Source of the DNA: JBKQVT01 sp963804825
GTDB taxonomy: Bacteria; Planctomycetota; Planctomycetia; Pirellulales; Thermoguttaceae
DNA: 64,000 nucleotides
Direction of reading: 5' to 3'
NCBI GenBank assembly: GCA_963804825.1
Contig: CAWDRV010000003.1
Span: 1,488,001-1,552,000, forward strand
The first letter of the stretch is position 1. The number at the start of each line of letters is the position of its first letter. This document shows, piece after piece, positions 34,832-44,169 of the stretch. The position numbers were made by a program, and so were the translations under genes. Below the pieces are notes generated by a model. That model saw only the letters and a list, made by a program, of their open reading frames with translations. It was not told where the DNA came from and searched no databases.

Positions 34832-35748
34832 CTATCGGAAGACCTTCACGCAGACCGTCCGCCGCTCCCATGCTTGAAAACCCGCCGCCACGTACATGCG
34901 AATGGCCGGGTCGTTGGCGGCATCCACCGCCAAGACCAACCGCGAACGGCCCGCCAGACGGGCCCGCCATTGGGCGTAGCGGACCATTTCGATCCCCCAA
35001 CCGTTCCCCCGGGCCGACGGCGCTACACCCATGTAGGTGAGTTCCCAATTGTCGTGCTCGGGAAAATCGGTCAGCAACAGGCAACCCACGTCGGTCCCCG
35101 CGTGCCGCACGATCAACCACCGTCCCGCGTCGAAGACGCCGGCCGCCCGATAGCCGGCCAGCACGTCCTCAACGTCGCGCACGCCGTTCAGTTGCGGGCA
35201 GTCGCGCGTCTGCTGATAAGTCGCCTCCACAATTCTTGCCAACCGGCGATGGTTGGCCGGGCTGTAGGTTTCGATACTCCAGCGGGCTGGCCGGTCGCGA
35301 CGTTGGGAATTCGCTGTCTGGGCTGACTAGGTAAAGCAGTTCGGATAGACGCTGGAATCCCCCCTCGCACAACACCTTCTCATCCGCCGCGGCATCGCTC
35401 TCCAGCAAGGTTTGGGCCAGGCGGACATCGCCGGCGGCCAGAAATCGGCAAAGCTCGTCCAAGAGGCGTGCGGCCGTGGCGGACGGCTCGCCGGAAACGA
35501 GTCTCGGCGGCCAAACACTTGCCGCCCGGCCTGCTTGAATCTGGGCCAGCGCCGACGCCCACCAACTCCTGGCCGCGATAGGCCCCCAAGAGCCCCGGCA
35601 TCGCGTCGCGGTTCTCCTGGCCGGCAGCTTCCGCCGACGCGATCTGCCGCTGCCGATCGGCATCGGGCATGCGGTCGAGGACCATCGTCAGGGCTTGCTG
35701 GTACTGCTCGGGTGGGACGGGGGCGATTCGCGGCGCGGGAGAGGGCAT
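34832..35748 (-). CDS. GNAT-family N-acetyltransferase, two-domain (frameshifted)
   Basis: About 300 residues. The C-terminal GNAT domain is clear: LIVRHAGTDVGCLLLTDFPE, the acetyl-CoA loop GVAPSARGNGWGIEMVRYAQ and LAVDAANDPAIRMYVAAGF. The N-terminal half (VLDRMPDADRQRQIASAEAA, LLGAYRGQELVGV, ELCRFLAAGDVRLAQTLLES) looks like a degenerate second acetyltransferase domain, as in tandem GNAT proteins. Frame breaks lie near 35530-35600 and 35260. Substrate unknown. It lies 37 bases downstream of nnrE on the same strand, so the two may be co-transcribed. Confidence 0.75.
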
Positions 35749-35785
35749 GCTTGAAGATACTGCAATTGCCGCAGCGTTGACCGGT

Positions 35786-36477
35786 TCACCGCCGAGCGCT
35801 TCCACGAGCTTCCGCGGCGCCGATGTCCAGGACGTGGACGCGGCCGGTGAACCGCTCGGCGCCGGGGGCGAGAAAGCCCTGTTTCACGCCCACGAACGTA
35901 CACGTTTCGGCGGCCCGAATCGTGTGCCGGGCCGGCTCGGCCCGTGTCGCAATCCAGGCCGCTGGGCAAGTCGATCGCCAATTTGGGAGCGGCTGCCGCG
36001 TTGATCTGGTCGATGACCGCGTCCAACGGCGGCCGCGGCTCGCCGCGGGCCCCCGTGCCCAAGAGGGCATCGACGATCCACGTGGCCCCAGCCAGGTGCT
36101 CCGCCAGCCGCCGCGGATCGTGCCGGTCGCCGAAAATCTCGATCGGCAGGCCGGCCTTCCGAATGATCTGGAAATTGACCCCCGCATCGCCTTGCAACTC
36201 GTCCGGCTCGGCCCAAATCAGCACGCGGACCGCATGGCCGCGCAGGTCCAGATGCCGGGCCAACACGAAGCCGTCGCCCGCGTTGTTTCCCTTGCCGCAG
36301 CAGATCACGATCTAGTGCCCTGCCGCTTTCCGTGGCGTCGGCCCCGGAGGCGATGAGTTGGCAGAGCACGTCGGCCGCACCCCGGCCGGCGTTTTCCATC
36401 AGCACAAGTCCGGGAATGCCGTATTCCTCGCTGGCTCGGCGATCCACCGTGCGGCATTGTTCGCGGCTGAGGGGCAT
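35786..36477 (-). CDS. nnrE: NAD(P)H-hydrate epimerase (two frameshifts)
   Basis: Repairs damaged nicotinamide cofactors by epimerising R- to S-NAD(P)H hydrate. YjeF_N-type fold of about 230 residues: VDRRASEEYGIPGLVLMENAG (first helix; Asn binding site), VICCGKGNNAGDGFVLARHL, WIVDALLGTGARGEPRPPLD and LAIDLPSGLDCDTG. It stands alone without the usual C-terminal dehydratase domain. Shifts near 36313 (extra G in GCACTAGATC) and 35930 (GGCCCGGCACACG) are each repaired by deleting one base. The ATG follows the octamer array on the minus strand. Confidence 0.87.
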
Positions 36478-36483
36478 GGGGAG

Positions 36484-36568
36484 GAGGGATTAGGGATTGG
36501 GGATTTAGGGATTTAGGGATTTAGGGATTTGGTTAGGGATTTAGGGATAGGATTAGGGATTTAGGGTG
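36484..36568. repeat. octamer array (GGGATTTA and GGGATTAG units) upstream of nnrE
   Basis: About ten units over 85 bp, more irregular than the other arrays. On the nnrE coding strand it reads AAATCCCTAAATCCCC toward the start codon, ending about 6 bases before the ATG (CCTCCTCCCCATG). Confidence 0.92.
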
Positions 36569-36731
36569 GCGGTGCGATCCGCTTGCGGTTTCGCAGCTTT
36601 TCGCCTGGCGGTCCGCCTCTACTTCCCTGGTTGGTTGGAATGTCTTAGAATCAGGGAATTCTATCCTTGTTCGTGCGAAACAGCCAGCCCGTGCCTTCCC
36701 CCTTCCGCCCTCCGCCTTCCCCCTTGTCGCC

Positions 36732-36960
36732 ATGCCCATTTACGAATACGTTTGTGACGATTGCGGCCGGGAGTTTGAGGTGTTGATTCGCGGCGACGAG
36801 AAGCCCGTGTGTCCGTCGTGTGGGCAGTCGCGATTTGACGAAGAGCATGAGCGTGCCGGCGGCCCACGTCGCCGCGTCCCGCGGGCCGGCCTGTCCGGCG
36901 CGGGATTCCTGCGAGGCCAGGCATTGTTGCGGGGGCAACTGCGGCCTGGGCGAGATGTAA
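36732..36960 (+). CDS. FmdB-type zinc ribbon protein (one frameshift)
   Basis: A small regulatory-type protein of about 75 residues. It begins MPIYEYVCDDCGREFEVLI with the zinc ribbon CxxC...CPSCG. After one shift near 36828 (extra T in CAGTCGCGAT) the conserved LTKSMSVPAAHVAA follows, then a Cys-rich tail CPARDSCEARHCCGGNCGLG, and the stop at 36960. The Cys-rich ending is a common planctomycete variant of the family. Family members have been linked to formamidase regulation, but the role here is unknown. Confidence 0.82.
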
Positions 36961-37042
36961 GCCAGCCGGAAGGCGGCCGCCTTTCGTCCGCGCTACTCCT
37001 CACCGCCGCCGCCGGCGCGGCGCCGTAGTCACCAACCGGCAG

Positions 37043-38512
37043 TTAGGCAGGGCCTTTTGGACCTTTTTTGAGGCCCTCGGGCGTGACGGCCGTGCCCCGC
37101 AGCGTCAGCGTTTTCAGGTTTTTGAGGCCCTCGAGGTGGCGGCCGAGGCCCGCGTCGGTCACCTTCTCGCAGCCCTCCAAGTTCAAGTCGGCGAGCTTGG
37201 CGAGCCCTTTGAGGTTCTCCAGGCCGGCGTCGCCGATGTCCGTGTCCATGAGATTCAGCGAACGAGAGGTTCTGTCAGTCCGCGCAGGTGGACCAGGCCG
37301 GCGTCGGTGATCTGGGTATGCCACAGCTCCAGGCGTTGGAGGCTGGTGAGTTGGCGCGACGTTTTTCAGGCCGGCGTCGGTCAGCGGGGTTTCTCGGAGG
37401 TCGAGCGTCTTCAGCTTGGTCAGGCCTTTGAGGTTGCTCAGCCCGTTCGCCGTCGATCGACGATCCCGCGCAGCGAGAGCCTGGTGAGGTGGGTAAGTCC
37501 CCGCAGCGAGGCCAGGCCGGCGTCGGTGACGAACATCGCGGAGCAGGTCCAGGTCCTCGAGTTCGGGGAAGCTCGGCGAGGCCTTCAGCCCCTCGTCCGT
37601 CAGCGCGGTGTCCTGGAAGGCCAGCCGGTGAGCTTCGTCAAGCCCTTGAGGCTGTCAAGCCGGCGTCGCTCACGGAGGAGTCGCGAACCTTCAGCGCGCG
37701 GAGGTTCGCCATGTCCTTCAAATGGCCCAGGCCGTCGTCGCCGATCTGCGGCAGCAGCGGATGTCCAGCGTGCGCGGAGTTTCTTCATCCCCTGGAGTTA
37801 AGACCATGCCGTCGTCGTTGAAATTGTTGTACAGGAGCGTCAAGTTTTGAAGGCTGGGGTAATCCTTGAAGTAGCCCAGGGCCTTGTTGGTCAGGGATAG
37901 CGCTGCGGCGGAGGTTGAGCGTCTTGAGTTTGGGCAGCTTCTGGAGTTCCTGGATGGACTCATCGTGGATGTCGGTGTTTTTCAGCGTCAGGTCGACCAG
38001 GCCGGCGAGCTTGGCGAGTTGCTTCACGCCGACGTCGGTGATGTCGGCGCCGTAGACGGTGAATCGCGCCGGTTGGGGAAGGCCCGGACGATCAGACCCA
38101 GGTCGGCATCCTTGGCGGGGCGGGATTGAGGTCGATGTCGCGACGTGCTTGTGTTGCTTGTCGTACTTGACGTTGCCGACGAGCTTGTGGATGCGCGCCA
38201 GGGCCCTGGCCTCGACCGAGTTGGGCGTGGGCGGAGCGGCTGCGGCCTTCTTGGCCGGCTCTTGCCCGCCGGGTGGAATATCAGCCGCGTCCACAGAGGG
38301 GGGCGTGGCCGACGTTTTCTTGGCGGGCTCGGCGGGGACGTCGGGCTGACCGCAACGGGGGGGGTGGCCTGCTTGGCCGGGGTCGATGGCTTCGACTGGC
38401 CCGTCGCAGACTCGGAAGACGCCGCGGTCCGGGCCGGCGTCTGGGGCTGCACCTCGCAACCTGCGGCTGCGATCCCAAGCCATGCCAACAGCGCCGCAAG
38501 GAGGCATTTCAT
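37043..38512 (-). CDS. leucine-rich-repeat lipoprotein (about ten frameshifts)
   Basis: A secreted protein of about 480 residues. MKCLLAALLAWLGIAAAGC is a lipoprotein signal, followed by a Thr/Pro/Ala linker and then many 24-residue LRRs of the type ITDVGVKQLAKLAGLVDLTL, with LLYNNFNDD and LNLEGCEKVTDAGLGRHLEG, ending LRGTAVTPEGLKKGPKGPA. Such LRR proteins are frequent and expanded in planctomycetes and probably mediate protein binding at the cell surface. This is the most frameshift-rich gene of the window, about one per 140 bp, which makes a single continuous reading tentative. Confidence 0.75.
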
Positions 38513-38630
38513 CGCAAAAACTCCTGGTTTGCTCAAGGGCGTGTGTCGCGGATCCGAGATTCCAGCGTATCAGGGGGGAGGTGGGGAAACAAGGGGGCGA
38601 GGCGGGGTTTCCCGCCCCTGGCGCGGCCCC

Positions 38631-38658
38631 TTGCTGCTGGCGCAACAACGGTTATGAT
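38631..38658 (+). promoter_or_regulatory. candidate promoter
   Basis: TTGCTG at 38631-38636, 16 bases, TATGAT at 38653-38658, followed by the ATG at 38741 with AAGGAG at 38727-38732. It would give a leader of about 75 bases for the oxidoreductase gene. Confidence 0.45.
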
Positions 38659-38740
38659 GACTTTGGAAATTGGACACGCCTATGTTCCCGCCTTAGCAGC
38701 CCCCCTAACATTTCTTTCTGGAGACAAGGAGTTCAACGTC

Positions 38741-40091
38741 ATGGCATATCGCACCAATCGGCGAAAGTTTCTGCAAACGACAACCGCCCTGGGCGTCGGC
38801 TATTGGGGGCCGGCGGCGTGCAAGCCCAGGAGAGCAAATCCCCCAATGAGAAGATCGGGATCGCCTCGCATCGGTTACGGGCTGAAGGGGCCGAGCGACT
38901 TCGAGCGACGCCGCCAAGTCGGCAACTTGGTGGCCATCTGCGAGATCGACAAGAACGCCTGCTGGCAACGCCGCGGAGCAGTTCCCCAAGGCCAAGAAGT
39001 ACATCGACTTCCGCAAGATGCTCGACGAGATGGACAAGAGCATCGACGCGGTCGACGGTCAGCACGCCCGACCACAGCCACGCCGCCGGCCGCCGTGATG
39101 GCGATGAAGATGGGCAAGCACGTCTACTGCCAGAAGCCGCTGACGCACACGATCTGGGAGGCCCGGCTGATGGCCAAGGTCGCCCGCGAGAAGAAGGTCG
39201 CCACGCAGATGGGCAACCAGGGCACGGCGCTGCCGACGCTGCGCGCAGGCGGCGGCGCATCGTCGCGTGCCGGCGCCATCGGCAAGGTCACGCGAGGTCC
39301 ACGTCTGGACCGAACCGGCCCGATCTTGGCCGCAGGGCAGCGACCGGCCCAAGACACGCCGCCCGTGCCCGGCGAACCTCGACTGGGACCTGTGGCTCGG
39401 CCCGGCCCCGATGCGGCCCTACGCCACCGTGCTATCACCCCTTCCGTGGCGCGGCTGGTGGGACTTCGGCACCGGCGCCTTGGGCGACATGGCCTGCCAT
39501 ACCGTGAACATGCCCTACATGGGCCTGGACCTGCGCGACCCGACCTCGCGTCCAGGCCACCACCTCCGGCCACAACAAGGACAGCTATCCGAAGTGGTCG
39601 ATCATCGCCTTCGAGTTTCCGGCCAACGATTGGCGCGGGCGCTGAAGATGTTCTGGTACGACGGCGGCAAGCGGCCCGACGGAAGACCTGCTCGAGGGCA
39701 AGCCCATGGACGGCCAGCGGCTGCCTCGTCGTCGGCGAGAAGGGCAAGCTCTACGCGCCGAACGACTACTGCGACACGCTATCGACTTCATCGGCAAGGT
39801 GGACCGAGCCCAAGGTCGACGTTCACCGAATCGCCGGGCCATTTCGAGGAGTGGATCCGGGCGATCAAGGGCGGCCCGGCGGCCATGTCCAATTTCCCCA
39901 ACTACGCCGGCGGACTGGCCCGACCATCCTCCTGGGCAACCTGGCCGTCTGGGCCGCCGCCAAGCCCAGGCGCAGGCAAGAAGATCGAGTGGGACGCCAA
40001 GAACCTCAAGGCCACCAACGCCCCCGAGGTCGAGCAGATCGTCAAGCCCACCTATCGCCCGCCCTACTCCGTCGCACCCTACACCGTGTAG
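38741..40091 (+). CDS. Tat-exported Gfo/Idh/MocA family oxidoreductase (about ten frameshifts)
   Basis: A periplasmic NAD(P)-dependent dehydrogenase-like protein of about 445 residues. The twin-arginine signal NRRKFLQTTTALGVGYWG is followed by the Rossmann domain (IGYGLKGPSDFE, VAICEIDKN), VSTPDHSHA, the family motif GKHVYCQKPLTHTIWEARLM (EKP-like QKP), and the C-terminal domain with LGDMACHTVNMPYMGLDLRD. These proteins are numerous in planctomycetes and act mostly on sugars. Shifts near 38807, 38868, 38960, 39060 and several further on are mostly single extra C or G. AAGGAG precedes ATG 38741. Confidence 0.85.
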
Positions 40092-40174
40092 GCCGCGAAG
40101 GAGCGAGTACGTCAGAACGCGACTCTTCCGGCCGCGGGCGGTCCGACTGCCCGCGGCCGCTTTTTTTTCGGCCG

Positions 40175-41182
40175 TTATCCTTTATCCTTGATCCTTGATC
40201 CTTCATCCTTTATCCTTCTTCCCTTGGGCGGCGGCGTGACGACCTCGAAGTCCGAGCCGTGGATGCGCCGCATCTCTTCGTGCATCGGCCGAATGCGCGG
40301 ATCGGGCGCCACCGAGATGGCCCAGTCCAGACCGTTGTCGGCCACGAACATGCCGTACTTCTTCAGGCCCTTCAAAATGGCCTGGGCCGGCGGCGAAAAA
40401 CCGGCCAGCGATACGTCGGCGCGGAGGCGGATCCGCTCGCCCATCCGCGGCAGGTTGGGGTCGTTCGAGCGGCAGGCGAAATGCGTCGCCGGCGCGACGT
40501 AGGCCCGGCGACTCCGCACGACCGTCACCCGCATGGCATGGGCGACCATGCCGCGCTGCAACTCGTCGTAGCGGACGATGGCGGGGAAGATGGGCAGGCC
40601 CGCGGCGTCGGTCGAAGTCCAGCCGTCGGGCCGCAGCTTGTTGGATTTCAGGTCGAAGATCGAGGCCTGGGCGGCCTGCCAGCCGGCGTCGGTGCGCTTC
40701 AACTGGTAGAACTCGTAGAGGGCGTGACGCGCCGGATCGACGACGATGGCGTGGCGGTCGCCGTCCTCGCGGAGGCGGTCGCGCTGCACGTCCGCGAGCG
40801 TGACCTGCTTGCCCTGGTAGTTGACCGGCCAGCCTTCGATGGGCACGCCCTCGGGCACGGGATAGGGCCCCGGGTCGGACTCGCCCGGGTAGCCGACGAT
40901 CTTGACCGGCACGCGCTTCTGGTTGGCGGGCACGAGGATATAGCCCATGTCGCTGTTGGTCCGCAGCGGCTTGCCGGCGCCGATCGAGGCGATGATGTTG
41001 CGCGAATTGGGATGGACCGGCCACCGCGAAACGTCCTGGTTCCAGGGGTTGTCGGGCGGGAAGACCTGGAGCGACGGGACGATGCGGTCGGCCTCGGGCG
41101 TGTCGAACATGACCGGCTGGCGAGGGCGCGGCGCGGCGGCCAGCGCCAGCGGCAGCAACATGAGCGAAAGGATGGTGGACAT
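40175..41182 (-). CDS. secreted protein of unknown function (335 aa) with repeat-encoded C-terminus
   Basis: Signal peptide MSTILSLMLLPLALAAAPRP, then a conserved-looking domain: SLQVFPPDNPWNQDVSRWPV, NSDMGYILVPANQKRVPVKI, HAIVVDPARHALYEFYQLKR, RPDGWTSTDAAGLPIFPAIV and ADNGLDWAISVAPDPRI. The NPWN...D opening and these motifs are a recognisable secreted family in bacteria and fungi, but I cannot assign a function. The last residues (GRRIKDEGSRIKDKG) are encoded by tandem ATCCTTGATCC-type repeats at 40176-40217, so the natural end is probably near 40218. Frame intact. Confidence 0.7.
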   Translation of the reverse strand: MSTILSLMLLPLALAAAPRPRQPVMFDTPEADRIVPSLQVFPPDNPWNQDVSRWPVHPNSRNIIASIGAGKPLRTNSDMGYILVPANQKRVPVKIVGYPGESDPGPYPVPEGVPIEGWPVNYQGKQVTLADVQRDRLREDGDRHAIVVDPARHALYEFYQLKRTDAGWQAAQASIFDLKSNKLRPDGWTSTDAAGLPIFPAIVRYDELQRGMVAHAMRVTVVRSRRAYVAPATHFACRSNDPNLPRMGERIRLRADVSLAGFSPPAQAILKGLKKYGMFVADNGLDWAISVAPDPRIRPMHEEMRRIHGSDFEVVTPPPKGRRIKDEGSRIKDKG

Positions 41183-41275
41183 GGGATGCTCCGAGCGGCA
41201 GAGGCTGGGCTGAATGCGGGCTCCTCAGGCCGTTATCATAGCTCGCCGAGCGGCGATTGGCGAGCGGGGGTCGGC

Positions 41276-41361
41276 GTAGGTCAGGCACCCTGTGCCTGAC
41301 AGTTCGCGGCACCGACGCTTGATCGCCGGCAAGGGCCGTCAGGCACGGCGTGCCTGACCTA
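41276..41361. repeat. pair of palindromes, family E
   Basis: GTAGGTCAGGCACCCTGTGC then CTGAC at 41276-41300 and GTCAGGCACGGCGTGCCTGA then CCTAC at 41338-41361. Each is a hairpin with stem GTCAGGCAC/GTGCCTGAC, and the outer GTAGG/CCTAC pair with each other across the 86-bp unit. Confidence 0.85.
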
Positions 41362-41398
41362 CGAGCTGACCTACGAGCTACACGTCCGCGTCTGCCTC

Positions 41399-42055
41399 TT
41401 ACGGCAGCGCGAACAAGCGCCGGTCCAGGCGCCGGCCTCGAAGAGGGCGGCCCGCATGCTCAGCGGAATCGCGTCGAAGATGTACGGCGAATAATCGCCC
41501 GGCCGATAGTAGCCCAGCGTGTAGATGCACTCCCGGGGCGGATAGAGCCCCATGTCAGTACGGCAGGACCGGGAAAGTGAGGAAGAACTTGGCCGGCGAC
41601 AGCACGGCATTGCACCAGCGGCCGCGCGGCAATGGCCGTAACGCTCCAATTGCTCGTCCTCAAAGTAGAGCGGCCGGTGGCACAGACCGGAGGCCGTCCA
41701 GGTGAAGGTCTTCGGGCGCCCAGCACCGCGGCTGGAAGGTGGCGTGCCCCAGGCTGCACTCCGGCGGGAATTCGCCCTTGGCGGCCGCAATGCTGTTGCT
41801 GACTGGCCGATGGTCTTGAGGCTCTGCGGAGAAGGACAGACGTCGGCGGGCGGCGGCCTTCGCGGGCGATCGACTCTTGAATGGTCGGCATCTTTCCGGG
41901 CTCGGCGGCGGCGGCGTCGCCATCGAGAGTCCGTCGCCGAAGGGGTCTTTGAAGCGGATCGTCCTCGGCGGCCACGGTCGAGACAAAACGCAAGAGCATG
42001 AGCAGGGCCGCGAGACAAGCGGCGAAGCGACAATGAGCGTTTGTCGGTGCGCCAT
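41399..42055 (-). CDS. conserved planctomycete exported protein (several frameshifts)
   Basis: About 215 residues reconstructed from three frames. It starts MAHRQTLIVASP with a hydrophobic segment ending FVSTVAAEDD, has a low-complexity middle (PLRRRTLDGDAAAAEPGK), then FEDEQLERYGHC, DMGLYPPRECIYTLGYYRPG and a hydrophobic end GAWTGALFALP. The order CxP..LYFED..LERYG..PPREC.Y.LG.YRPG is one I associate with planctomycete hypotheticals of unknown role. The ATG lies inside a family A palindrome (42054-42077), so the start is uncertain. Confidence 0.55.
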
Positions 42056-42077
42056 CCGGAGGTGACGCCTCCGGCTC
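42054..42077. repeat. palindromic repeat, family A (A/T variant)
   Basis: ATCCGGAGGTGACGCCTCCG then GCTC, 24 bp. It overlaps the putative start codon of the 41399-42055 gene and is followed by CTTCCGCCCTCCGGCCTTCC. Confidence 0.8.
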
Positions 42078-42182
42078 ACTGGTCGACTACAGACGTCTCC
42101 GGCAAGGCTTGCGACGCAGCGTGCAGGCTCCGACTTCTGATGACGAGCCGTCCGCCTTCCGCCCTCCGGCCTTCCGCCTTTG

Positions 42183-43664
42183 TTAATGGCTTTCCCCGGC
42201 GAGGTATTCGGTGCTGTAGTTCGGCGCTTCCTGCGTAATGGTGATGTCATGCGGATGGCTCTCCCGTACACTGGCTGGTGAGACCCGGATGAATCGCGCG
42301 TCCTTGCGCAACTCTTCAATGGTGCGGGTGCCGCAGTAACCCATGCCAGCCCGCAACCCGCCGACGAGCTGGTAGACGAACGGTCCCAAGGATCCTTTGT
42401 AGGGGACCCGGCCTTCGACGCCCTCGGGGACCAATTTGTCGGGGCCGCGGTCGCCGCCTTGGCGGTAGCGTTCGCTGGAGCCCTGGACCATGGCCCCCAA
42501 GGAGCCCATGCCTCGATAAACCTTGAACGTGCGTCCTTGATACAAAATCTGTGCGCCGGGGCTTTCCTCCAAGCCGGCGAACAGCCCGCCGATCATCACC
42601 ACCGACGCCCCGGCGGCCAGCGCCTTGGTCAGGTCGCCGGAGTAGCGGATGCCGCCGTCGGCGATGATCGGGGTCCCGCTCTGCCCGGCGATGCCGGCCG
42701 CCTGCTGGATGGCCGTGATCTGGGGCATCCCAACGCCGGAAATCACCCGCGTCGTGCAGATCGAGCCGGGCCCGATGCCGACCTTGACCGCGTCGGCCCC
42801 GGCGGCAATCAGGTCCGCACATCCCTGGGCCGTCGCCACGTTTCCGGCGACGACATCAATATCCCACTCCTTCTTGATCTTCCGAACCGTTTCCAAAACG
42901 TTGGCCGAGTGGCCGTGGGCACTGTCGACGACCAGGATATCCACGTCCTTGGCGATCAGGGTGCGAATGCGGTCGTAATCGTGGACTCCGACAGCGGCAC
43001 CGACGCGCAGCCTACCTTGCCCATCTTTACAGGCTTGCGGAAATCGCCGCATCATGTCGATATCTTTGATCGTGATGAGGCCCGTCAACCTAAAATCTTC
43101 GTCAACCAGCAAAAGCTTCTCCACCTTTTTTGCCATTAAAATCTTCTCAGCTTCCTCAAGCGTTACAGTCCCCGTCGCCGTGACCAGGTCGCGGGTCATC
43201 ACGCCCGAGATCGGAACGTCCCAGTCTTCCTGGAATCGCATGTCGCGGCGGGTGAGGATGCCGACCAGGTGGCCGTCGGGCCGGGTGATGGGCAGCCCGG
43301 AGACGTTGTACTGGTCCATGATTTCCCGCGCCCGGGCCAGGGTGGCGTCGGGGGGCAAGGTGGCCGGATTCAGGATGATGCCGTTGGCGCTGCGTTTGAC
43401 CTTCTCGACCTCCTCCGCCTGGCGTTCGACGGAGAGGTTCTTGTGGATGATGCCGATTCCCCCCTCTTGGGCCAAGGCAATCGCCATTTCGCTCTCGGTG
43501 ACGGTGTCCATGGGCGAGCTGAGCAGGGGGATATTGAGCCGGATTCGCCGGGTGAGCTGGGTGCTCACGTCGACCGCGGCGGGCACCACCTCGCTATAGC
43601 GCGGTTCCAGCAGCACGTCGTCGAACGTCAGGCCCTGATAGTCGGCAATCTTCTCTTGCACCAT
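42183..43664 (-). CDS. guaB: IMP dehydrogenase
   Basis: Oxidises IMP to XMP with NAD+, the committed step of guanine nucleotide synthesis. The 493-residue product is full length and intact. It shows LTFDDVLLEPRYSEVVP at the N-terminus, two CBS domains (about 95-210, with VSGLPITRPDGHLVGILTRR), the substrate loop GIGPGSICTTRVISGVG with the catalytic Cys, IADGGIRYSGDLTKALAAGA, and the flap region YRGMGSLGAM. ATG 43664 (MVQEKIADYQGLTFDD) matches the family. The longer upstream reading runs through intergenic repeats and is rejected. Confidence 0.96.
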   Translation of the reverse strand: MVQEKIADYQGLTFDDVLLEPRYSEVVPAAVDVSTQLTRRIRLNIPLLSSPMDTVTESEMAIALAQEGGIGIIHKNLSVERQAEEVEKVKRSANGIILNPATLPPDATLARAREIMDQYNVSGLPITRPDGHLVGILTRRDMRFQEDWDVPISGVMTRDLVTATGTVTLEEAEKILMAKKVEKLLLVDEDFRLTGLITIKDIDMMRRFPQACKDGQGRLRVGAAVGVHDYDRIRTLIAKDVDILVVDSAHGHSANVLETVRKIKKEWDIDVVAGNVATAQGCADLIAAGADAVKVGIGPGSICTTRVISGVGMPQITAIQQAAGIAGQSGTPIIADGGIRYSGDLTKALAAGASVVMIGGLFAGLEESPGAQILYQGRTFKVYRGMGSLGAMVQGSSERYRQGGDRGPDKLVPEGVEGRVPYKGSLGPFVYQLVGGLRAGMGYCGTRTIEELRKDARFIRVSPASVRESHPHDITITQEAPNYSTEYLAGESH

Positions 43665-43807
43665 GACCGGTCCTCCCGCTGGGAAAATGGGAAACCAACC
43701 ATTATGGCAGCCGGCGGGCGAAATGCAACCGGCGGACCGGCGAGTGACACAGTTGTTCGAAGAATTACCCGCCATCCGCTGATGGCATGGTCTTTGGCAG
43801 GAGGACT

Positions 43808-43942
43808 TCACGCAAAGGCGCCAAGGCGCAAAGACGCAAAGGCACGGAAAAGGGGAGGGGGGGCCGGTCGCCCCACGCTCTGTCGATTCACCCATCACCT
43901 CCTCTTCCTTTGCGGCTTTGCGCCTCGGCGCCTTTGCGTGAG
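43808..43942. repeat. inverted repeat of CGCAAAGGCGC units
   Basis: TCACGCAAAGGCGCCAAGGC then GCAAAGACGCAAAGG (43808-43842) and an inverted arm CCTTTGCGGCTTTGCGCCTC then GGCGCCTTTGCGTGA (43908-43942), 65 bases apart. Similar CACGCAAAGGCGCAAAG repeats are common in intergenic DNA of some environmental bacteria. The 505-bp gap between guaB and the M3 peptidase holds no gene. Confidence 0.85.
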
Positions 43943-44169
43943 AAATTCTCGGCGATGGCGTTATCGAAACGTCTGTTTTTTCCCCCACAATTCCAGGACA
44001 CCCTGAGATATTTTTGAGCAGTCGCGGCAACAGGGCGACACGGCAGCCCTGGAAAATCTCCCTCCAAGGCGTTAGTCTGTTGGAATGTCGGGCGGTTGCC
44101 GCGTGTCCACGAGGCCCGGCGGAATTCCATTTTCCACGACCCCGTCACACCATTGAAGCGAGGAACCGC

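Noticed and set aside
43665..44030. N-terminal extension of GuaB (about 120 residues)
   Set aside because: The extension reads through CGCAAAGGCGC repeats and has no family match. MVQEKIADYQGLTFDD is the conserved start.
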